From Alphaproteobacteria bacterium (lineage in GTDB: Bacteria; Pseudomonadota; Alphaproteobacteria; Rhizobiales; Devosiaceae), in assembly GCA_018820005.1 (NCBI GenBank), contig JAHJOS010000318.1, positions 1 through 14,481 of the forward strand: a stretch of 14,481 nucleotides of DNA. The letters run 5' to 3'. Shown in pieces: positions 7,321 through 13,206 of the stretch. The first letter of the stretch is position 1; every line of letters begins with the position of its first letter. Both the position numbers and the translations under genes were made by a program. Under the pieces are notes generated by a model, which was not told where the DNA came from, did not search any database, and was given only the letters and a program-made list of their open reading frames with translations.

Positions 7321-7346
7321 AAAAGCCAGGCTCGCGCCTGGCTTTT
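7321..7346. terminator. Bidirectional intrinsic terminator between engB and chemoreceptor gene
   Basis: Eleven perfect pairs (AAAAGCCAGGC with GCCTGGCTTTT) around a TCGC tetraloop. The A and T ends give a U tract on either strand, so it can end both the plus-strand engB transcript and the convergent minus-strand chemoreceptor transcript. Confidence 0.9.
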
Positions 7347-7368
7347 GTCATTGGAGATGGGCCTGCCC

Positions 7369-9303
7369 TCACGCAGCGCGGCGGGCACGCGTGGTATCGG
7401 TGAGGGTAAAGCCTGCCACGATGCGATCAAGTTCGCTGGCCTGGGATTCGGTCTGTTCGATGGCCGCATTGGTCTCTTCTACCAAGGCCGCATTGTGCTG
7501 GGTGATCTCATCCATCTGGCGCACGGCCACGCTGACTTCGGCGATGGCGGCGGCCTGGTTGCGGCTGGCGGCGGCGATTTCGCCGATCAGCTTGCCGCTC
7601 TGGGTCACCGAGGCGTTGAGCGCGCCCACACGTTCGGCAACGCTGAGGACGATATCGGTGCCGGACTGCACCTCGCCGACCGAGAGCTCGATCAGCTTCT
7701 TGATTTCGAGCGACGCCTCGGCGGCCGACTGGGCCAGGCGGCGCACTTCGATGGCCACCACGGCGAAGCCCTTGCCGGCCTCGCCCGCCCGCGCGGCTTC
7801 CACCGAGGCGTTGAGGGCCAGAAGGTTGGTCTGGAAGGCGACGTCGTCGATCAGGCCAATAATGTTGGAAATCTTGGACGAAGCCGCCGAGATGCGTTCC
7901 ATGGCCGAAGTGGCGCTCTCCATGGCGGTGCCGCTATCGATGGCGATGCGAGCAGCCTCGGTGGCCGCATTATTGGCCTCCTGGGCACGAGAGGCATTCT
8001 GGCCCACCGTGGCGGCAAGCTGCTCCACCGTGGCAGAGGTCTGCTCGACCGTGGCGGCCTGGCGCGTGGTGCGTTCGCTCAGGTCATTGGCGCCAGCCAG
8101 GATTTCCCCGGTGGCAGTGCGCAGGGCACCGGAGGTGCTGCGCAGTTCGAGCATGACATCGGAGAGCTTGTCGGCGACGGCATTGGTGTTGTCGCGCAGC
8201 TGGGCGAAGGCACCACGGAAGGTGCCGGCCATGCGCTGGGTGAGGTCGGCGTCGGCAAGTGCGGCCAGCACGCGGTCAGTTTCGCTGAGGCCGGTGTCCA
8301 TGGCTGAGATCAGCGAGTTGACCTGTCCGGCAAGGCTGGAGAGATCGGCCTGCTGGTAGCGCTCGTCGACGCGACGGGCCAGATCGCCATCCATGACGGC
8401 ATCCACGGTGGCGCTGAGGTCGGCCGCGAGGCGATCGGAGGCCTGCTGGCGCAACAGGCTGTCGGCGCCGCGGGCCCGATCGGCTTCTTCAAAGGCCGCC
8501 TTTTCGGCGAGGGCGGTGCGGAAGCCGGAGAAACTGTCGAACATGACGGTGAGCTCGTCCTGTGCCTTCTGGGCCGGAACGGCGACGCTTGTGTCGCCGG
8601 CGGCCAGGGCCTTGGAGATGTTGACCAGGGCCTTGAGGCGGGAGGACACCACGCGGACGAAGAAGACGATCACCATGGTGCAGCCCGAAGCTGCGCCCAG
8701 ACCCGCCAGGACGAGGCTGATCATTGCAAAGTTGCGCGCATCGGCCAGCGCCTTCAGACCAGCCTTCATGGCCACCTGCAATTCGGTTTCCACCACGTCG
8801 GCCGCTGAGATCAATGTGTCGAAGCTGGCGTCAAAAGCCTGATCGGCGGGGGTGCCGGCGCCGGCATTGTTGTCGCGCTGCGCATAGCGTTCATTGGCCG
8901 AGACGCGGAAGGCATCCAGTGCCGTCTGCACATTGGCCAGGGCCGCAAGCACCTGCGGATTGTCGCTGGCGATGAAGGTGCCCTCGTCGTTCTTGGCGCC
9001 CTTGCCGATGGCGTCGATGTAGAACTGCGTCTCGTCCAGATAGCCGAAGAACTGGTCGATACCCACGCTGTTGTCGCCACCCATGATCTCTTCGAAATGC
9101 AGGTGGCCGGTGGTAGCGTTGAGTTTGATTTCCATGGCCGCATCGGCCTCGGGCGCCAGCTTGCCGCCAATGACGTCGCCGCGGGCCGCCAGGTCGTAGG
9201 ATCCGTAGAGGGCCACGGCGCCCAGGATGCTCACCACCGCGCCAAAGCCGGCAAAGACCGCCAGCAGCTTCTGAATAACGGTCCAGCCATTGATGTTGAG
9301 CAT
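7369..9303 (-). CDS. Methyl-accepting chemotaxis protein
   Basis: A 644-aa transmembrane chemoreceptor. Membrane segments at about 10-33 and 192-219 flank a periplasmic sensor region of roughly 160 residues, which contains a GHLHFEEIMGGD stretch (about 66-77) similar to one I associate with other rhizobial receptors; its ligand is unknown. HAMP-like regions follow at about 216-270 and, after a coiled coil, near 340-390. The cytoplasmic signalling hairpin tip reads DDVAFQTNLLALNASVEAAR and continues AGEAGKGFAVVAIEVRRLAQ (about 486-525), nearly canonical, so CheA/CheW coupling should be intact. The C-terminus (TTRARRAA) lacks an NWETF-type CheR tether. No other che gene is in the window. The start at 9303 is preceded by a strong GGAGGG, which is buried in a hairpin (see separate entry). 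It is the last gene of the minus-strand run and ends at a strong terminator. Confidence 0.96.
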   Translation of the reverse strand: MLNINGWTVIQKLLAVFAGFGAVVSILGAVALYGSYDLAARGDVIGGKLAPEADAAMEIKLNATTGHLHFEEIMGGDNSVGIDQFFGYLDETQFYIDAIGKGAKNDEGTFIASDNPQVLAALANVQTALDAFRVSANERYAQRDNNAGAGTPADQAFDASFDTLISAADVVETELQVAMKAGLKALADARNFAMISLVLAGLGAASGCTMVIVFFVRVVSSRLKALVNISKALAAGDTSVAVPAQKAQDELTVMFDSFSGFRTALAEKAAFEEADRARGADSLLRQQASDRLAADLSATVDAVMDGDLARRVDERYQQADLSSLAGQVNSLISAMDTGLSETDRVLAALADADLTQRMAGTFRGAFAQLRDNTNAVADKLSDVMLELRSTSGALRTATGEILAGANDLSERTTRQAATVEQTSATVEQLAATVGQNASRAQEANNAATEAARIAIDSGTAMESATSAMERISAASSKISNIIGLIDDVAFQTNLLALNASVEAARAGEAGKGFAVVAIEVRRLAQSAAEASLEIKKLIELSVGEVQSGTDIVLSVAERVGALNASVTQSGKLIGEIAAASRNQAAAIAEVSVAVRQMDEITQHNAALVEETNAAIEQTESQASELDRIVAGFTLTDTTRARRAA

Positions 9304-9309
9304 GTCGGC

Positions 9310-9334
9310 GCCCTCCGAAAGGTGTTCGGAGAAC
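9310..9334 (-). promoter_or_regulatory. Hairpin sequestering the chemoreceptor Shine-Dalgarno
   Basis: On the minus strand GTTCTCCGAA (9334-9325) can pair with TTCGGAGGGC (9319-9310) around the loop CACCT: ten pairs, two of them G-U. The right arm contains the whole Shine-Dalgarno GGAGGG (9316-9311), which lies 7 bases before ATG 9303. Translation may therefore depend on melting or on a bound factor. The structure is seen; regulation is inferred. Confidence 0.5.
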
Positions 9335-9384
9335 CGTCGCGCATTAAGGTTAAATGATTGTTGCGGAAGCGGCCCGGAGCGGGA

Positions 9385-10098
9385 CTAAATGCCCTTCCGG
9401 GCCAAGAACCGAGCGATGGACGCGGCAACCAACCCGCTGTCGGAGGCGGTGGACACCGAGGCCACGGCCCGGTCCACCACGACGTCCGGCGCCTTGCCGC
9501 GGCGCAGCTCGGCCAGGGCGAGGGTATAGTCATCCTCGAATTCGGGATGCGGCTGGAAGCTCAGCGCGGCGCCATTGCGATAGGCGAGGCCAGCATTGGG
9601 GGTGAAGTCGGAGGCGAGGATCACCTCGGCCTCGGCGGGTGGCACGATGACCTGATCCTGGTGCGAACAGGCCACCGCCAGCGTGGCGGGCGCACCGCGC
9701 AGCAGATGGGGCTGGCCGGTGACGCGATAGCTGTGCCGACCCAGGCCCCAGCCTTTTTCGGACTTGCGCACATCCCCGCCCAGGGCATCGGCCATGATCT
9801 GGTGGCCAAAGCAGACGCCCAGCATGGGTGTGCGGCGGCCATAGGCATCGCGGATGAAACTGCGCAGCGGGTTCATCCAGACTAGGTCGTCATAGACGCC
9901 GGCAGCCGAGCCGGTGATGACAATGCCCTCGACGCCTGAGAGATCGGGGAAAGGCTCGCCATCGGCGACATTGACCGTCTCATAGCTGAAGCCTTGGCCG
10001 GTGCGGTCGAACATGGCCTCGAACATCTTGCGATATGGCCCGAACTTGTCCCGCAGGGACAGCGGGACGTCGCCGGTCTGGACAATGGTGAGTTTCAT
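9385..10098 (-). CDS. Class I glutamine amidotransferase-like protein
   Basis: A 237-aa stand-alone glutamine amidotransferase domain (DJ-1/PfpI-like fold), similar to the N-terminal domain of GMP synthase. The nucleophile elbow GVCFGHQ places Cys96; the other catalytic residues are His184 and Glu186 in FQPHPEF. The oxyanion-side motif ITGSAAGVYDD (about 61-71) matches the G-S-x-x-x-V-Y pattern of the YfeJ-like subgroup. The synthase partner that would use the ammonia is not encoded nearby, so the substrate is unknown; related proteins include gamma-glutamyl peptidases and catabolic enzymes. AGGAG about 12 bases before ATG 10098 supports the start. It sits 160 bp after msrB and 81 bp before the chemoreceptor gene on the same strand, but with its own possible control region, so co-transcription is uncertain. 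Confidence 0.88.
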   Translation of the reverse strand: MKLTIVQTGDVPLSLRDKFGPYRKMFEAMFDRTGQGFSYETVNVADGEPFPDLSGVEGIVITGSAAGVYDDLVWMNPLRSFIRDAYGRRTPMLGVCFGHQIMADALGGDVRKSEKGWGLGRHSYRVTGQPHLLRGAPATLAVACSHQDQVIVPPAEAEVILASDFTPNAGLAYRNGAALSFQPHPEFEDDYTLALAELRRGKAPDVVVDRAVASVSTASDSGLVAASIARFLARKGI

Positions 10099-10123
10099 TT
10101 CGGGCGCGGGCTCCTGATTGCGT

Positions 10124-10138
10124 CGGGGTTTAACCCCG
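10124..10138. repeat. Palindrome upstream of the amidotransferase gene
   Basis: CGGGGTT and AACCCCG form perfect 7-base arms around one central base, about 26 bases before ATG 10098. On the minus strand it overlaps a weak -10-like TTAAAC that is 17 bases after TTGCCT. It could be an operator or a small RNA hairpin. The rest of the 160-base gap shows nothing else convincing. Confidence 0.4.
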
Positions 10139-10258
10139 CCATCAGGTGCAAGGCAATGGCCGCGTCACCCACGCGCTGTCGCGGCGGGCATGCGGCCAGT
10201 GCATGGGCCGGGTGCCCCGGACCGACTCTGGTCCATGGGGCTCGAAACCGTGCCGGGG

Positions 10259-10753
10259 TCAGGCCGGCAGGAACTTGAGCGCCACGCCATTGATGCAATA
10301 GCGCAGGCCCGTGGGCTGCGGGCCATCGTCAAACACATGACCTTGGTGCCCGCCGCAATTGGAGCAATGCACCTCGGTACGGGTCATGAACAGGCTGGTG
10401 TCTTCCGTGGTGCCGATGGCGCCGTCTATGAAGGTGTAGAAGCTGGGCCAACCGGTACCACTGTCGAACTTGGTGCTGGCGTCAAAGAGCTTCTGGTCGC
10501 AGCCAGCGCAGGCAAATACGCCGGCGCCATGCTCGTCGTTGAGGGGGGAGGTAAACGGCCGCTCAGTGCCTTCGTGCCGCAGCACGTCATAGGCAGCGGG
10601 GCTCAGCTTGGCCTTCCACTCGTCATCGGTCAGCTTGAAGGGGAAATCACCCTCGGCGGCTCGGGCAGAATCGCTGCCACGCAGGCCAAAGAAAGCGGCA
10701 ATAGCGCCAAGCGCTGTGCCACCCAGGAGCAAATTGCGACGATCGACAACCAT
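10259..10753 (-). CDS. msrB: Tat-exported peptide-methionine (R)-S-oxide reductase
   Basis: A 164-aa MsrB that reduces methionine-R-sulfoxide in damaged proteins. The N-terminus has a twin-arginine signal: RRNLLLGG followed by a hydrophobic stretch and a likely signal-peptidase site after ARA (30-32), so the mature enzyme should act in the periplasm. The enzyme domain shows the two zinc-binding pairs CAGC (Cys82, Cys85) and CSNC (Cys130, Cys133), the GTGWPSF motif (99-105), and the catalytic cysteine in RYCIN (Cys153). AAGGAG 7 bases before ATG 10753 fixes the start. No matching msrA is present. A CTTGAC (minus strand, ending at 10866) with TTCTAA 19 bases further on could be a weak promoter. 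It lies just downstream of the secreted fasciclin gene, with hairpins between, suggesting an envelope or oxidative-stress setting rather than a tight operon. Confidence 0.95.
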   Translation of the reverse strand: MVVDRRNLLLGGTALGAIAAFFGLRGSDSARAAEGDFPFKLTDDEWKAKLSPAAYDVLRHEGTERPFTSPLNDEHGAGVFACAGCDQKLFDASTKFDSGTGWPSFYTFIDGAIGTTEDTSLFMTRTEVHCSNCGGHQGHVFDDGPQPTGLRYCINGVALKFLPA

Positions 10754-10775
10754 GAAGATTCTCCTTGATACGAGT

Positions 10776-10823
10776 GCCCCGCACCGTGCGCCGCAGGAGG
10801 GATTGCGGGCCGCGGCGCGGGGC
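10776..10823 (-). repeat. GC-rich inverted repeat in the msrB leader
   Basis: GCCCCGC (10776-10782) is the complement of GCGGGGC (10817-10823), and inside them GCCGC (10790-10794) is the complement of GCGGC (10812-10816). Together they give a 7 + 5 pair interrupted stem with a 7-base bulge, ending about 10 bases before the msrB Shine-Dalgarno in the transcript. The pairing is clear; a role is not. Confidence 0.35.
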
Positions 10824-10878
10824 TGATTTGACGGCTACCTTAGAACCTTGGGCAAGGGGCAGCACGTCAAGTTATGGT

Positions 10879-10928
10879 GAGACGCGGCATTGCCGTCGCG
10901 TCTCTCAGAGCACCATTCGAAATGGTGC
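10879..10928 (-). terminator. Tandem hairpins after the fasciclin gene
   Basis: Two perfect 8-pair stems follow the fasciclin stop (10938-10940). The first, GCACCATT/AATGGTGC (10910-10928), has a 3-base loop. The second, GAGACGCG/CGCGTCTC (10879-10904), has a 10-base loop. Neither has a clear T tract on the minus strand, so they may stabilise the 3' end of the fasciclin message or give Rho-assisted termination rather than classic intrinsic termination. Confidence 0.4.
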
Positions 10929-10937
10929 GCCGAATAG

Positions 10938-11504
10938 TTACATCGCGGACTTGGGGGTCAGCACGGCGTCGATCACGTGGATCACGCCGTTGGACTGAAT
11001 CACGTCCGGGATGGTGACGTTGGCAACAGTGCCGTTCTCGTCGGTGACGGTGATCTTGCCATCAACGTCCTTGAGGGTCAGCTTGCAGCCACCAACGGTG
11101 TCGACGACATGCTCGCCGCCATCAGCCTTGACCATCGACGCGATGTCGGTCGACAGGGCCTTGGCAGGGATCACATGGCAAGCCAGGATCGTGGAGAGCA
11201 TTTCCTTGTTTTCTGGCTTCAGCAGGGTTTCGACGGTGCCAGCTGGCAGGGCATCAAAAGCGGCGTTGACGGGAGCCAGAACGGTGAAGGGGCCGGGACC
11301 GGACAGTGTGTCAACCAGGCCAGCAGCCTTGACGGCGGCAACCAGGGTGGTGTGGTCAGCCGAATTCACGGCATTTTCGACAATGTTCTTGTCGGCGTAC
11401 ATGGCAGCGCCGCCAACCATTGGGTTGTCCTGAGCCATTGCACCGGCAACAGAGGCAACCGAGAGCATTGCAGCGAGCGAGAGAGCGCGGATCGAGAGGG
11501 TCAT
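10938..11504 (-). CDS. Secreted fasciclin (FAS1) domain protein
   Basis: A 188-aa protein with a Sec signal peptide (about 1-25, hydrophobic core LSLAAMLSVASVAGAMA, likely cleavage after AMA) and one FAS1 domain over most of the rest. The domain motifs are visible: NIVENAVNSADHTTLVAAVKAAGL at its start (helical), GPFTVLAPVNAAFDALP (the H1 region), ILACHVIPAK, and NGVIHVIDAVLTP (the H2 region). FAS1 proteins act outside the cytoplasm in adhesion or envelope interactions. The start at 11504 is chosen because AAGGA lies 8 bases before it and the signal peptide begins there; the frame stays open upstream but that part lacks signal features. It is next to the RskA-like anti-sigma and ECF sigma genes, which makes it the likely target of that system, as for MPT70/MPT83 in mycobacteria (inferred). 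Confidence 0.93.
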   Translation of the reverse strand: MTLSIRALSLAAMLSVASVAGAMAQDNPMVGGAAMYADKNIVENAVNSADHTTLVAAVKAAGLVDTLSGPGPFTVLAPVNAAFDALPAGTVETLLKPENKEMLSTILACHVIPAKALSTDIASMVKADGGEHVVDTVGGCKLTLKDVDGKITVTDENGTVANVTIPDVIQSNGVIHVIDAVLTPKSAM

Positions 11505-11604
11505 TGACGTAATCCTTCCTGTGTTTCGTTCCCATTGTTCGTCTGGGACAATCGAAGAAACGCAGGGCGGGCAGATTAGTTTCAGGCTCATTTCAGAAAC
11601 TTTG

Positions 11605-11698
11605 TAAAAAAAAAGCGCTGAACGCCGAACGGGTATAAAAACGCCAGGAAGCGAAGACCTGAAAATGAATGTGTCGCCACCCTTTCAGGCGACGACAC
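11605..11698 (-). other. Structured leader of the fasciclin gene
   Basis: The 238-base gap between the anti-sigma stop and the fasciclin ATG holds two structures. One is a hairpin at 11671-11698, where GTGTCGCC pairs with GGC and GACAC across a 3-base bulge. The other is a run of nine T (minus strand, 11614-11606) after a short 4-pair stem (11617-11614 region with 11623-11626), which looks like a weak intrinsic terminator. Either could end sigma/anti-sigma transcription or attenuate fasciclin expression. Confidence 0.35.
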
Positions 11699-11699
11699 A

Positions 11700-11729
11700 A
11701 TTATGACACAAAGTAACGTCGCTGTTCAA
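11700..11729 (-). promoter_or_regulatory. Candidate sigma-70 promoter for the fasciclin gene
   Basis: On the minus strand TTGAAC (11729-11724) and CATAAT (11705-11700) are 18 bases apart, directly after the anti-sigma stop codon. This would start a fasciclin transcript with a leader of about 190 bases. The hexamers match well, but the role is untested and an ECF-dependent promoter nearer the gene is possible. Confidence 0.45.
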
Positions 11730-11742
11730 ACAGCAGGTTATA

Positions 11743-12462
11743 CTAGATGCGCGTGACAGCACCCTTGGCCACGATAGGGCCGTGGGGGGCGCCATCGGGC
11801 GAGCCGCCGGACTGCTCGAGCGTAATGGCTAGGACCGATCCCTCGCCGAGCCCGGACAAGACATCCGGCGTCACGGTGACAGAACTGCGTTCGGCCACAG
11901 GGATGACACCCATCGAGACCGGATTATTGCCACCCTGGATAGCCCAGAGCTCAAAGTCCTTGTCCGGCACAGCTTCTCCGGACAGGGAGGTCAGCCGCAC
12001 ATTGCCTGCACCGTCATAGAGCGCCACGAACTTGACGTTGCTGCCTTCTTCTTCGAGCGCAGCGACCAGTTGGGTGGTCAGGCTCGACACATCGCCCACG
12101 GGGCGAAGGACGTTAAAGCCAATGGCCGCGACAGCAATGGCCAGCGCGCCGGCGGCAATGCCGCGCCACAGCTGCAGGCTACCCCAGAGGCTTGCCAGCG
12201 GGCTCGCCTTGGGTGCCAGGCCAAAGGCGCGGGTTTCAATCGCGCTCAGCAAATGCGGCGGCGGGGTGGTTTCGGCAAACTGTTCGTCAAGCGGCGCGAA
12301 GCGAGACTGCCAGAAATCACGCTCGGCACGCAGGTGCTGATCGTCTTCAATCAGGCGGCCAACGCGCTCGTGCTGCCCAGCGGGCAACAGGCCGAGGACA
12401 TACTCGGCCACCAAGGCGCTGCGGCCTTCGAAGTCTCCGTCGCTGTCTTCTGGTGTGCTCAT
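11743..12462 (-). CDS. RskA-like membrane anti-sigma factor
   Basis: A 239-aa single-pass membrane protein. The N-terminal cytoplasmic part (about 1-80) has the helical EYVLGLLPAGQHERVGRLIEDD pattern of RskA-type anti-sigma domains and no zinc-binding HxxxCxxC. A membrane segment lies at about 98-119, followed by an extracytoplasmic RskA C-terminal domain with the family pattern FELWAIQGGNNPVSMGVIPV (170-189) and a final LAITLEQSGGSPDGAPHGPI stretch. It should hold the adjacent sigma factor inactive until an envelope signal, probably through regulated proteolysis as in the SigK-RskA pair (family knowledge). ATG 12462 overlaps the sigma stop as ATGA (12459-12462), so the two are translationally coupled; the frame extends 4 codons upstream but that start is less likely. 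The fasciclin gene follows. Confidence 0.9.
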   Translation of the reverse strand: MSTPEDSDGDFEGRSALVAEYVLGLLPAGQHERVGRLIEDDQHLRAERDFWQSRFAPLDEQFAETTPPPHLLSAIETRAFGLAPKASPLASLWGSLQLWRGIAAGALAIAVAAIGFNVLRPVGDVSSLTTQLVAALEEEGSNVKFVALYDGAGNVRLTSLSGEAVPDKDFELWAIQGGNNPVSMGVIPVAERSSVTVTPDVLSGLGEGSVLAITLEQSGGSPDGAPHGPIVAKGAVTRI

Positions 12463-13013
12463 GCGCTCAGGCAATCTTTCAATTTGATGAGACTCCGGCG
12501 CAGCCAGGTTCTCATCGTGTTCAAGGGCACGGCGTAGCGGCTGGCCAGTTCCTCATAGCTATAGCCATCGAGGTAGGCGCCACGCACCGCGTCAGCACGA
12601 TCGGATTCGAGCGTGCCAAGGCATTTCTCAATCTGACCCTTTTGTTGATTGTCCTGGGTAGCCCGCTCCGGAGAGGGGCCACTGTCGGCAACTTCAAGCG
12701 CCACATCAATGTCGTCGGAAGGCGGACGGCGGGCCCTCAGAACGTCAAGTGAGTGGTTGCGTGCCACAGCAACAAGCCAGCTTATCGGGCTGGTCGTGCC
12801 TGCCACGTAACGATCGGCGCGTTGCCAGATCTTCACATAGACTTCCTGAACGGCTTCCTCCGCTTCCGAGCGGTCCTTCAAGATACGCAGGGTGACGCCA
12901 AAAAGTTTCGCGCTGGTCCGCTCATAGAGTGAACGAAACGCTGCCCGATCCCGCAGAGCGCAGCGGGATATAAGATCGGCAATGTCCTGGGACGGAGTTT
13001 GAATCATGGACAT
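12459..13013 (-). CDS. ECF-type RNA polymerase sigma factor (SigK-like)
   Basis: A 184-aa two-domain sigma factor. Region 2 (about 25-95) includes the helical EAEEAVQEVYVKIWQRADRY stretch (core-binding and -10 recognition) and ISWLVAVARNHSLDVLRARR. Region 4 (about 128-180) carries the helix-turn-helix YEELASRYAVPLNTMRTWLR that reads the -35 element. Regions 1 and 3 are absent, as in all ECF factors. Together with the RskA-like partner it fits the SigK-related ECF group. AGGAGGT about 11 bases before ATG 13013 supports that start; a second ATG two codons on is also possible. It is the first gene of the minus-strand run and is divergent from argB across a 193-base region. Autoregulation is likely for this group but not shown. 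Confidence 0.94.
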   Translation of the reverse strand: MSMIQTPSQDIADLISRCALRDRAAFRSLYERTSAKLFGVTLRILKDRSEAEEAVQEVYVKIWQRADRYVAGTTSPISWLVAVARNHSLDVLRARRPPSDDIDVALEVADSGPSPERATQDNQQKGQIEKCLGTLESDRADAVRGAYLDGYSYEELASRYAVPLNTMRTWLRRSLIKLKDCLSA

Positions 13014-13062
13014 AGCTGTAGCGCACCTCCTCGATACTGCCTATCCCCGCCCTTGCCCGGTG

Positions 13063-13090
13063 CGATCGATGGCATAAGCTTGAACGGATG
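13063..13090 (-). promoter_or_regulatory. Possible SigK-like promoter upstream of the sigma gene
   Basis: On the minus strand CATCC (13090-13086) is followed after 17 bases by CGATCG (13068-13063), about 50 bases before the sigma ATG. From memory this resembles the mycobacterial SigK pattern (CCATCC with a CGA-type -10). I did not find the same pair upstream of the fasciclin gene, which weakens the case. Confidence 0.25.
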
Positions 13091-13114
13091 AGCGTGCTGG
13101 ACAGATCAGTGCGG

Positions 13115-13180
13115 AAAGAGGCGCAAGCGCCTTTTCCTTTGCCCCCTGATGCTTTATGCCCGATGCGGTCTTTTTATGCC
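13115..13180 (+). promoter_or_regulatory. argB upstream region: hairpin and direct repeats
   Basis: AGGCGC (13119-13124) and GCGCCT (13127-13132) form a compact hairpin followed by TTTCCTTT, terminator-like on the plus strand. Just downstream TTTATGCC occurs twice (13153-13160 and 13173-13180), 20 bases apart, close to two helical turns. These could be attenuator and operator elements for argB or insulation from the divergent sigma gene. No convincing -35/-10 pair for argB was found. Confidence 0.35.
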
Positions 13181-13206
13181 TTTCGACCAACCGATTGGGT
13201 CCGCCG

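Noticed and set aside
7345..8359. Two long plus-strand open frames (320 and 322 aa) over the chemoreceptor gene
   Set aside because: Both are shadows of a high-GC coding region; one starts inside the terminator region and the Gly/His-rich or Ser/Ala-rich translations match nothing, whereas the minus-strand receptor is unmistakable.
9371..9403. Long GC-rich hairpin across the amidotransferase stop codon as a terminator
   Set aside because: The arms (GGCCCGGA and TCCGGGCC) pair, but it lies over the coding end with a large interrupted loop and no T tract, so I did not call it a terminator.
10977..11507. 176-aa plus-strand open frame over the fasciclin gene
   Set aside because: Antisense of a gene with clear signal peptide, Shine-Dalgarno and FAS1 motifs.
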